In this document: one piece after another, positions 1-5,986 of the stretch
Position numbering within the stretch: the stretch's first letter is position 1
How the letters are laid out: each line of letters begins with the position of its first letter
Program-made: the position numbers and the translations under genes
Assembly: GCA_030146905.1 (NCBI GenBank)
Contig: JASLAV010000603.1
Coordinates: forward strand, 1-11,558
Length of the DNA stretch: 11,558 nucleotides
Reading direction: 5' to 3'
DNA from: Lentzea sp.
GTDB lineage: Bacteria > Actinomycetota > Actinomycetes > Mycobacteriales > Pseudonocardiaceae
The notes under the pieces: generated by a model
What the model was told of the DNA's origin: nothing
Database searches by the model: none
Seen by the model: the letters and a program-made list of their open reading frames with translations, nothing else

Positions 1-2
1 TC

Positions 3-251
3 GTGGGCCTGGCCGCGGGGCCGTGGCTGGGGACGGTCGCGCTCATCGCGGTGCTGGTGGTGGTGCGCGTGGTCGCGTGGGTGCGCGGTGACTTCGTCCT
101 GGGGCGGGCGTTGTCGTTGTTCGCGGTGCTGGAGCTGGGGCCGGTGGTGCTGATGCTCCTCAGCGGGACCGAGGTCGCGGTCGTGGTGGCCCTGGTGGTG
201 GCGCTGGTGATCAGTGCGGTGGCGCCGGTGAGGAAGCCGCAGTTCTCGTGA
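3..251 (+). CDS. C-terminal part of a membrane protein (5' end outside window)
   Basis: The frame is open from the window edge to a TGA, giving 82 residues. It is almost entirely hydrophobic: one segment at about residues 8-27 (VALIAVLVVVRVVAWV), a short polar turn (RGDF), then two further hydrophobic stretches at about 35-53 and 58-73, and a basic tail ending in RKPQFS. This is the pattern of two or three membrane spans at the end of a small integral membrane protein. A GTG sits at the first codon, but no ribosome-binding site can be seen because the window begins there, so the gene is most likely truncated rather than this short. No family is recognisable. It runs toward the MFS gene on the other strand, and the two are separated only by the hairpin at 255-290. 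Confidence 0.6.
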   Translation: MGLAAGPWLGTVALIAVLVVVRVVAWVRGDFVLGRALSLFAVLELGPVVLMLLSGTEVAVVVALVVALVISAVAPVRKPQFS

Positions 252-254
252 GGT

Positions 255-290
255 CCTGTGTGGCGGCGCTGAACAGCGCCGCCACACAGG
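255..290. terminator. Bidirectional hairpin terminator between convergent genes
   Basis: Positions 255-270 and 275-290 are perfect reverse complements (16 bp, starting CCTGTGTGGCGG), with a GAAC loop. It lies 4 bp after the stop of the upstream gene and 7 bp before the stop of the convergent MFS gene, so it can serve both. There is no U-tract on either side, which is common for actinomycete terminators. Confidence 0.85.
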
Positions 291-296
291 TGGGTG

Positions 297-1706
297 CTAG
301 ACGAGGGCGGGTTCTTCGTTGCCGACGGCCTTGATGGCCCTGCGGACCGGCACGAAGATCAGCAGGACGAAGCCGGCGACGAAGAAGATGATCAGGGCGA
401 GGATGGCGGGGCGCAGGCTGCCGGTGGCCTGGCCGACGCCCGCGAACACCAGCGGGCCGAGCCAGCTGGTGGAGCGCTCGCCGACCTCGTAGAGCGAGAA
501 GTACTGCGCCTCGCGGCCGGGCGGCACCATCTGGCTGAACAGGCTGCGGGACAGGGCGTTGGTGCCGCCGAGCACGATGCCGATGCCCGCGGCGACGAAG
601 TAGAACTGCGTCTCGTCGCCGGCTTCCACGAAGAACGCGGCGGTGATCACGACGATCCACACGAGCAGTGAGCCGAGGATCGTCTTCTTGGCGCCGACGC
701 GCTTGGCGACGAAGCCGTGCAGCACGCCGCCGATGAAGGCGACGAACTGGACGATCAGGATGACCGTGATCAGCGTCTGCTGGTCGAACTTCAGCTCGAC
801 GCTGCCGTACTGCGCGGAGACGTTCGCGACCGTGGCGATGCCGTCGGTGTAGATCAGGTAGGTGCCGAGGAACGCGAGCGTGAGCGGGAAGGCCTTGGCC
901 TGCCTCAGCGTCGAGCCGAGCTCCTTGAAGCCGGCGGAGACGACCGAGGCGCCCTGTTCGCGGCCGTGCGGGTTCCGGTGCTCGGTGAGGGCGCGCAGCG
1001 GGATGATCGTGAACGCGGCCCACCAGATGCCGGAGATGACGAACGCGATGCGCGCGGCGTCGCCCGAGCTGATGCCGAGGGAGTCGGCGGAGAGCGTGAT
1101 GCCGAGCTGGATGGCGAGGGCGACGCCGCCGCCGAGGTAGCCGAAGGCCCAGCCGCGGCTGGACACGGCGTCGCGTTCGTCGGGTGTGGCGATCTCGGGC
1201 AGGAAGGCGTAGTAGACGACGACGCTGGAGCCGTAGCAGATGTTGGCGATGATGAAGAGGAAGACGCCGAGCTTCCAGTTGGTGCCTTCGACGGTGGCGA
1301 GCGCGATGGTGGTCGCGGAGCCGGTGAAGGCGAAGAAGGCGAGCATCTTCTTCTTGTTCTGGGTGCGGTCGGCGATGGCGCCCATGACGGGCAGCACGAG
1401 GACCTGGACCACGGTCGCGATGGAGAGCAGGTAGCCCCACAGCGAGCCGGAGGGGAACTGCAGGCCGAGGATCGTGACGTCGCAGTGGTCGAACGCGTTG
1501 TCGTTGGCGCACGGGTTGGCGCCGTTGAGCGCGGTGTCGGCCTTGGCGGCGTTGGTCGCGATGCTCGTGAGGTACAGCGAGAGGAAGACGGTGATCACGG
1601 ACGTGGGGAACACGGAGTTCGCCACGTCGTACCAGACCCAGCCGCGCTGTTCCTTGCGACGGCTGGTGGTGTTGGCGTCGGCGGCGTCGTCGCCCTTGAC
1701 CTTCAT
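297..1706 (-). CDS. Atg22/UMF1-family MFS transporter
   Basis: A multi-spanning permease of about 470 residues in the Atg22-like branch of the major facilitator superfamily, acting in the cell membrane. The family signature is seen throughout: RGWVWYDVANS at the N-terminus before the first span, GAIADRTQNKKKM (MFS motif A) after span 3, LPEIATPDERDAVSSRGWAFGYLGGG in the middle, IYTDGIATVAN, and GGTNALSRSLFSQMVPPGREAQYF near the end. An extracellular loop contains two cysteines (PCANDNAFDHC) that could form a disulfide. Substrate is unknown; fungal Atg22 exports vacuolar amino acids and bacterial members are mostly uncharacterised. It lies downstream of a glycerophosphodiesterase gene, so salvage of polyols or phosphodiester products is a reasonable inference. 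The start is uncertain: ATG 1706 is listed, but ATG 1742 gives 12 more residues. Neither has a good ribosome-binding site, and the inverted repeats at 1713-1754 fit better as a leader. Confidence 0.92.
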   Translation of the reverse strand: MKVKGDDAADANTTSRRKEQRGWVWYDVANSVFPTSVITVFLSLYLTSIATNAAKADTALNGANPCANDNAFDHCDVTILGLQFPSGSLWGYLLSIATVVQVLVLPVMGAIADRTQNKKKMLAFFAFTGSATTIALATVEGTNWKLGVFLFIIANICYGSSVVVYYAFLPEIATPDERDAVSSRGWAFGYLGGGVALAIQLGITLSADSLGISSGDAARIAFVISGIWWAAFTIIPLRALTEHRNPHGREQGASVVSAGFKELGSTLRQAKAFPLTLAFLGTYLIYTDGIATVANVSAQYGSVELKFDQQTLITVILIVQFVAFIGGVLHGFVAKRVGAKKTILGSLLVWIVVITAAFFVEAGDETQFYFVAAGIGIVLGGTNALSRSLFSQMVPPGREAQYFSLYEVGERSTSWLGPLVFAGVGQATGSLRPAILALIIFFVAGFVLLIFVPVRRAIKAVGNEEPALV

Positions 1707-1712
1707 GTCGGC

Positions 1713-1754
1713 GGACTGTACTTGTCCGGACAGTCGTCCCATGACCGACTGTCC
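1713..1754 (-). promoter_or_regulatory. Clustered inverted repeats between gdpD and the MFS gene
   Basis: GGACAGTCG (1728-1736) and CGACTGTCC (1746-1754) form a perfect 9-bp dyad with a 9-nt spacer. The central arm can instead pair across GACTGT (1714-1719)/ACAGTC (1730-1735), and TGTCCGGACA (1723-1732) is itself a perfect palindrome. The element begins 6 bp after the phosphodiesterase stop and covers the upstream candidate start of the MFS gene. It may be an operator with repeated half-sites, a terminator, or an RNA switch with alternative stems. The sequence does not decide between these. Confidence 0.6.
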
Positions 1755-1760
1755 AAGCTG

Positions 1761-2522
1761 TTACCAGCTGTTGCGCGACCGGAGAACTTCGCGCAAGACG
1801 TCGGGCCTGTCGGTCACCAGGCCGTCGACTCCGAGGTCGAGCAACGCGCGCATGTCGGCCTCGGAGTCGATCGTCCACACGTGCACTTCGAGGGCCCTGC
1901 GGTGGGCGGCTTGGACGAACTTCCTGTCGACGACGGTGAGGCGTCCCTGGTTCACCGGGACTTGGGCGACCTGGCCGCGCACGGCGAGTCCGGCGAACGG
2001 GATGCGTCCCGCCGCCCACAGTGCGCCGGCGGAGCGGGGTCCCATGGAGGTGAGCAGGTCGGGGCCGCCCTGGCGGCGCAGCCGGGCGAGGCGGTTGTCG
2101 GAGAAGCTCGCGAGGCAGACCCGCTGGAGCGCCTTGGCCTTGCGCAGCAGGGCGAGGATCGGTTCGACCGCCCTGTCGGACTTGACGTCGATGTTGAAGA
2201 ACGTCTCGGGCAGTTCCTCGAGGACGTCGGCGAGGCGGGCGACGGGTTCGCGGCCGCCGACGCGGGCCATCCGGACCTCCGTCCACGGCAGTTCGGCGAC
2301 GCGGCCCTGGCCGTCGGTGGTGCGGTCGAGCGTGTGGTCGTGGTGCACGACGACCTCGCCGTCGGCGGTGGCGTGGACGTCGGTCTCGATGTAGCGGTAG
2401 CCCTCCTGCACGGCGCGGCGGAAGGAGCTCAGCGAGTTCTCCATTCCGGTGAGGTCGTCGACGTGCCAGCCGCGGTGGGCGAAGGCGCGGGGCCGCGGTC
2501 CTGCGAGGTACGGGTGGGTCAC
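1761..2522 (-). CDS. Glycerophosphodiester phosphodiesterase (GDPD family)
   Basis: Hydrolyses glycerophosphodiesters to glycerol-3-phosphate and an alcohol. The product is 253 residues, the usual size of a cytoplasmic GDPD, with no signal peptide. Catalytic elements are present in order: AHRG (His16, Arg17), MENS, the metal-binding ETD (Glu46, Asp48), HHD (60-62), FNIDVKSD in the middle, and the C-terminal VWTIDSEADMRALLDLGVDGLVTDRPD, typical of the TIM-barrel end. The GTG at 2522 was chosen because homologous proteins begin close to xHPYLAGPRPRAFAHRG; an upstream GTG at 2579 follows a GAGAGA stretch and would add 19 residues. The open frame continues further upstream but through an AT-rich tract that looks like promoter. 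The MFS gene follows closely in the same direction, so they are probably cotranscribed. Confidence 0.93.
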   Translation of the reverse strand: MTHPYLAGPRPRAFAHRGWHVDDLTGMENSLSSFRRAVQEGYRYIETDVHATADGEVVVHHDHTLDRTTDGQGRVAELPWTEVRMARVGGREPVARLADVLEELPETFFNIDVKSDRAVEPILALLRKAKALQRVCLASFSDNRLARLRRQGGPDLLTSMGPRSAGALWAAGRIPFAGLAVRGQVAQVPVNQGRLTVVDRKFVQAAHRRALEVHVWTIDSEADMRALLDLGVDGLVTDRPDVLREVLRSRNSW

Positions 2523-2579
2523 GGGGCCGAGTCTGCCTGGTGGGGATGGCTCCGGGGTGGACAGTGGGTGGCGTGCCAC

Positions 2580-2658
2580 TTTCTTCTTTCTCTCTATTAT
2601 TTCAGTGTGGATCAAAATCAATACCACACCAGGTCGTCGTGTGCAGGAAAGATCCACA
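2580..2658. promoter_or_regulatory. AT-rich divergent promoter region with TGTGG half-sites
   Basis: The only clearly AT-rich stretch in the window. On the minus strand, TATTGA is followed 16 nt later by AATAAT, a fair -35/-10 pair for the phosphodiesterase gene. GTGTGG (2605-2610) and CCACAC (2624-2629) form a dyad with a 13-nt AT-rich spacer, and TGTGGATC (2606-2613) recurs inverted as GATCCACA (2651-2658). This suggests an operator with three half-sites; the protein that binds it is unknown. Confidence 0.45.
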
Positions 2659-2675
2659 TTCCCAAAACGCAAGGG

Positions 2676-2728
2676 AACCGGGAGAGACCCTCCGGGCATC
2701 GAAGGTGTGAGGACACCGGGCAGGGGAG
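2676..2728 (+). other. Hairpin-rich leader upstream of the Cys4 gene
   Basis: Two adjacent stems can form in a rightward transcript: CCGGGAG/CTCCGG (about 2678-2695, one bulged G) and the perfect GGTGT/ACACC with a GAGG tetraloop (2704-2717). They are followed by AGGGGAG, a good ribosome-binding sequence, 6 nt before a TTG at 2735. The GGGAGAG...CATCGAAGG order recalls the glycine aptamer core, but the obligatory CUCUCAGG part is absent, so no riboswitch class is assigned. Confidence 0.25.
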
Positions 2729-2920
2729 AAGTCGTTGAAGCGCGAACAACCGCAGCAGCCGCACCGCCACAAAACGACGCAACGTGGTCAAACCTCACCC
2801 GAAACCAACACCACCGGTCGGACCGGTACTGTCCGGGTCCCTACGAAGGTAGTGCTTTCTGGCGCGTCGCTGGAGGTCAACCGCCGTCATTCGCTACCGT
2901 CGCGCGCCATGGAGCGGTCC

Positions 2921-3250
2921 ATGGAGGCGGATGAGCCGAGGCACTGTGCGTGGTGCGGGAGGCGGTTGCCGGGGAGTGGACGGATCGGGCGGCCGAGGCG
3001 GTACTGCGCTCAGCCGTGCCGGCAGCGCGCTTACGAACGCAGGGCCGCGTTGCAGCGGGGTGGTCTTCCCGAGGACGCGGTGGTGCTCTCGACCGCGGAG
3101 CTGGCTGACCTGCAGGACAGGTTGTTCCAGCTGCGGTGTGCCGCGGAGGACGTGGTGACGGCGGCGCAGGACGGGGCGGAGAACGAGGAGCTGAGGAAGC
3201 TGGCGGCGGAGCTGGTGGAGTCGGCGAAGGGGTTGGAGCGGCTTCGGTAG
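2921..3250 (+). CDS. Small Cys4 (putative zinc-binding) protein with helical C-terminus
   Basis: A 109-residue protein. The first third carries C9-x2-C12, then C29-x3-C33 followed by RQRAYERR, a treble-clef-like Cys4 arrangement that I recognise as common in short uncharacterised actinobacterial proteins. It probably binds zinc, with a basic RPRRYC stretch suggestive of nucleic-acid contact. Residues from about 52 on are heptad-like and charged (AELADLQDRLFQLRCAAEDV, then a Leu/Glu-rich helix ending in LERLR), consistent with a coiled-coil dimer. ATG 2921 was chosen because GGAG (2911-2914) sits 6 nt before it; ATG 2909 and TTG 2735 are in-frame alternatives. It lies 63 bp ahead of the cyclic-di-GMP gene in the same direction, so cotranscription is plausible. 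The function is not known. Confidence 0.82.
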   Translation: MEADEPRHCAWCGRRLPGSGRIGRPRRYCAQPCRQRAYERRAALQRGGLPEDAVVLSTAELADLQDRLFQLRCAAEDVVTAAQDGAENEELRKLAAELVESAKGLERLR

Positions 3251-3293
3251 CCGTTCGGGCCACTGCGAACCAACCGGCGTAGCGGGTTGCTTA

Positions 3294-3310
3294 CGTCCGG
3301 TGATCGGACG
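3294..3310 (+). promoter_or_regulatory. Inverted repeat just before the GGDEF-EAL start codon
   Basis: CGTCCG (3294-3299) and CGGACG (3305-3310) are perfect reverse complements with a 5-nt spacer, ending 3 nt before ATG 3314. No Shine-Dalgarno is visible here, so it could be an operator over a leaderless start or an RNA hairpin at the ribosome entry site. If translation began at TTG 3287 the repeat would lie in coding sequence. Confidence 0.35.
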
Positions 3311-3313
3311 ATC

Positions 3314-5323
3314 ATGACGCGCGTGATGTCCTACTGCCGCACGGTTCTGGACCGGGCGGGTGTCGGCTATGCCGTGACGGATGCGCGCGGAAACCTGTTG
3401 TGGTGCAACCGCGCGATGGGTGCTGTGCTCGGTGTTCCGGTGGAGCAGGCGTACGGGCGGTCGTTGCCGGCGCTGCTGCCGGGTGCGCCGGAGGTGCCGG
3501 CGCCGGCGAGGGAAGTGCTGGTGCCGGGGCCGAAGTGGCTCGAGGTGCGGTGTTCCCGGCTGGGTGATGACCTGATGTACGAGGTCGTGGACGTGTCGGC
3601 GTGGCGTGATCGTGAGTTGACGGTGACGCAGGAGGCGGACGCGTTGCGGCGGGCTCAGGCGCTGGGGCGCATGGGTACGTGGGAGTGGGCGATCACCGAG
3701 GACCGGGTGACGTGGTCGGACACGTTGCTGGAGATGTTCGGGTTCGAGCCGGGGACGGCGTTCGACTTCGAGTTGTACTCGCGGCTGGTGCACCCGGATG
3801 ACCTGCCGATGATCGAGGAGACGCTGGACGCGGCGTTGAAGACGGGGTCGGTGTTCACGTACACGCATCGGATGTTGCGCCCGGATGGCAAGGAGCGCGT
3901 GTTCGAGTGTTTCGGTGAGGTCGTCGTGGGTGATGACGGGACGCCGTTGCGTGCGTTGGGGACGGCGCATGACGTGACGCAGTCGTCGCGGGTGCACGAC
4001 GAGCTGGTGAGGATGGCGGAGCAGGATCCGCTGACGGGGTTGCCGAACCGCAGGGCGTTGACGCGTGCGCTGGAGCAGGAGCTCGCGAACGGTGTGTCGG
4101 GTGCTTTGCTGGTGTTGGACCTGGACAACTTCAAGGACGTCAACGATCTGCGTGGTCATGCGGTGGGTGACCGGGTGATGCGGATGCTGGCGTCGGCGTT
4201 GCAGTCTCGTCTGGGTGACAGGTTGATCGCTCGTCTGGGTGGTGACGAGTTCGCGGTGGTGTTGCCGGGTGCGTCGCCGAAGGACGCGTCGGCGGTGGCG
4301 GACGGGTTGCGGGACGCGGTGGCGGGTTTTCCGCTGGCGGGGACTGGTACTCCTGCGCGGATCACGGTGAGCACGGGGCTGGCGGAGTTCGGTCCTGGTG
4401 ATTCGTGGGAGTTGGTGCTGGCGAACGCGGATTTGGCGTTGTACGCGTCGAAGGCGGCGGGCCGGGATCGGGTGACGGTGTACGAGCCGAACCATTACGC
4501 GGACACGGTGAAGCGTGTGAGTGTGCTGGATCGGTTGCGGGCGGCGTTGGCGGGTGGCGGTCTGGCGTTGCACGGGATGCCGATGGTGGAGCTGGCGACG
4601 GGTCAGACGCTGGGGCATGAGTTGTTGTTGCGGTTGGAGGATGGTCAGGAGCCGTATTTGGGTCCTGCGGACTTCTTGCCGGTGGCGGAGCGGTCGAACC
4701 TGATCCTGGAGGTCGATCGGTGGGTGTTGACGACGGCGATCGACGCGTTGGTGGCGGAGCCGGATTCGCGGTTGCGGTTCAACGTGAACGTGTCGGGGCG
4801 GACGTTGGAGGATCCTGACTTCGGTGATTTCGTGTTGGACAAGCTGGGGTCGGCGGGGGTGGCTCCCGGCCGGTTGGGGTTGGAGATCACGGAGACGGCG
4901 GCGGTGACCAATTTGGACGCCGCGGTGGCGTTGGCGACGCAGCTGCGGAGTTTCGGGTGCCGGATCACGTTGGACGACTTCGGGTCGGGGTTCGGGTCGT
5001 TCGTGCACTTGAAGCACTTGCCGATCACGGGGATCAAGATCGACGGTGAGTTCGTGAAGGGGATCGAGACCAACGACGCGGATGCGGTGCTGGTGTCGGG
5101 GATCGTGCAGATCGCGAACGGGCTGGGGTTGTCGGCGGTGGCGGAGTGGGTGGAGCGGCCGTCGCAGGTGGAGGCGTTGCGCCGGTTGGGTGTGCGGGTG
5201 GGGCAGGGTTTTCACCTGGGCAGGCCGGTGCCGTTGCGTGATGTGGTGAGTGCGGAGCGCATGCCGCCGAATGGCGCATTGTCGTCTCGGGTGGTCGGAG
5301 CAGAGGATGGTGCGCGCTCCTGA
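3314..5323 (+). CDS. PAS-PAS-GGDEF-EAL cyclic-di-GMP synthase/phosphodiesterase
   Basis: A soluble 669-residue protein without membrane segments. Order of domains: PAS 1 (about 15-95, VGYAVTDARGNLLWCNRAM), PAS 2 with PAC (about 118-225, MGTWEWAITEDRVTWSDTLLEMFG to ALGTAHDVT), GGDEF (about 230-390) and EAL (about 405-650). The GGDEF motif is intact (ARLGGDEF, 309-313), with LDLDNFKDVND supplying the metal Asp, so synthase activity is expected. The inhibitory RxxD is not in its normal place five residues before GGDEF; an RLGD lies one residue too far upstream. The EAL signature is ELL (436-438), keeping the catalytic Glu; NVNVS, LEITE, LDDFGSGFG, IKIDGEFV, AEWVE and GQGF supply the other metal and catalytic residues, so hydrolysis is also likely. 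PAS domains presumably set the balance. ATG 3314 is chosen; TTG 3287 and ATG 3326 are alternatives, none with a clear ribosome-binding site. The VOC gene starts 15 bp after the stop. Confidence 0.93.
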   Translation: MTRVMSYCRTVLDRAGVGYAVTDARGNLLWCNRAMGAVLGVPVEQAYGRSLPALLPGAPEVPAPAREVLVPGPKWLEVRCSRLGDDLMYEVVDVSAWRDRELTVTQEADALRRAQALGRMGTWEWAITEDRVTWSDTLLEMFGFEPGTAFDFELYSRLVHPDDLPMIEETLDAALKTGSVFTYTHRMLRPDGKERVFECFGEVVVGDDGTPLRALGTAHDVTQSSRVHDELVRMAEQDPLTGLPNRRALTRALEQELANGVSGALLVLDLDNFKDVNDLRGHAVGDRVMRMLASALQSRLGDRLIARLGGDEFAVVLPGASPKDASAVADGLRDAVAGFPLAGTGTPARITVSTGLAEFGPGDSWELVLANADLALYASKAAGRDRVTVYEPNHYADTVKRVSVLDRLRAALAGGGLALHGMPMVELATGQTLGHELLLRLEDGQEPYLGPADFLPVAERSNLILEVDRWVLTTAIDALVAEPDSRLRFNVNVSGRTLEDPDFGDFVLDKLGSAGVAPGRLGLEITETAAVTNLDAAVALATQLRSFGCRITLDDFGSGFGSFVHLKHLPITGIKIDGEFVKGIETNDADAVLVSGIVQIANGLGLSAVAEWVERPSQVEALRRLGVRVGQGFHLGRPVPLRDVVSAERMPPNGALSSRVVGAEDGARS

Positions 5324-5338
5324 TCCCCGCCTGATGGG

Positions 5339-5986
5339 ATGTCCGTGTCGTCTTGTGGTGTGCGTCGTCTTGAGTTGAGTGTTGCCGAGCCTGAGTTGTC
5401 GGTGGATTTTTTCGCCGGTGTTCTGGGGTGGACGGTGATCGCGGAGCCTGGTGGGTCGTTCTCGGGGTGGGTGGGTGATCGGCTCGCGGTGAACGTGGTC
5501 GCGGGTGGGGATGGGTGGCGTGTTGTGTTCGGCGGGGATGGTCCTCGGGGGTTGAGGGGGAACTCCTCTGTGGACTCGGGGCGGGTGTTGCACGGTCCAT
5601 GGGCGCCGCCGCCGCGTCATGGTGAGCCGTGTTGGGTGGAGTGGGTGTCGTCGTCGCGGGGTGATGACGAGTTCTGGGTGCGGGAGCTGGGCTGGGAGGT
5701 CGCTTCCGGGGGTCTTTTCACGTCGTCTCGTCATGGTGATCCGCGGGTGGTCGCGGGTGTGGCGTCCGGGGACGGGTCGTCGGCCGGCTGGGGTGTGTTC
5801 TTCGCTGTCGAGGACGTTCGGGTGGCGTGTGCGCGGGTGTCCGAGTTGGACGGTGTGGTGGTGTCGCCGCCGTTGTCGTCGCCGGTCGGGTTGGTGGCGT
5901 CGATCTCGGGTCCTGCGGGCGGGCGGTGCGCGCTGGTGGAGCGGCCGGTGGTGTGGGGTGGGGGTTTGGCCGGTCAGGGTGTGTAG
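5339..5986 (+). CDS. Two-domain VOC (glyoxalase/bleomycin-resistance fold) protein
   Basis: A 215-residue protein with two VOC half-repeats. The first begins VRRLELSVAEPELSVDFFAGVLGWTV; the second begins GEPCWVEWVSS and continues EFWVRELGWEV, closing with GVFFAVEDVRVACARVSEL and ISGPAGGRCALVE. GEPCWVEW plus ELGW resembles the mycobacterial Cfp30B (Rv0577) group, where the second repeat opens GAPCW. The protein is shorter than that group's roughly 260 residues, with a compressed first repeat and Ser/Gly-rich linkers. I cannot identify a full set of metal ligands, so enzymatic activity is uncertain; members may bind small hydrophobic or electrophilic molecules. ATG 5339 follows the cyclic-di-GMP gene by 15 bp with only a GGG before it, suggesting translational coupling. 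Its last 13 bp overlap the end of the WYL regulator gene on the other strand. Confidence 0.82.
   Translation: MSVSSCGVRRLELSVAEPELSVDFFAGVLGWTVIAEPGGSFSGWVGDRLAVNVVAGGDGWRVVFGGDGPRGLRGNSSVDSGRVLHGPWAPPPRHGEPCWVEWVSSSRGDDEFWVRELGWEVASGGLFTSSRHGDPRVVAGVASGDGSSAGWGVFFAVEDVRVACARVSELDGVVVSPPLSSPVGLVASISGPAGGRCALVERPVVWGGGLAGQGV

Larger units (their letters stand above)
2523..2920. other. Gene-free divergent intergenic region
   Basis: A 398-bp region between the phosphodiesterase gene (leftward) and the Cys4 gene (rightward). It holds an AT-rich tract (about 2580-2660) with dyad half-sites, then a hairpin-rich stretch (about 2676-2728), then an open but coding-poor segment with the small hairpin GGACCGG (2820-2826)/CCGGGTCC (2833-2840, one bulge). 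A TTG at 2735 preceded by AGGGGAG could begin an in-frame N-terminal extension of the next gene, but its codons do not show the strong GC third-position bias of the neighbours. Confidence 0.6.

Noticed and set aside
2676..2737. Glycine riboswitch
   Set aside because: GGGAGAG and CATCGAAGG are present in order, but the required CUCUCAGG/GGAC half is missing and the downstream gene has no glycine link. Kept only as an unclassified structured leader.
717..2738. A long plus-strand frame opposite the MFS and phosphodiesterase genes
   Set aside because: The translation is Gly/Asp/Glu/Val-rich without motifs, while the minus strand encodes clear Atg22-type and GDPD proteins there.
2735..2920. Extended start of the Cys4 protein at TTG 2735
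   Set aside because: The ribosome site is good, but the extension is a Gln/His/Thr-rich segment with weak GC third-position bias, and GGAG at 2911 supports ATG 2921. Retained as an alternative only.
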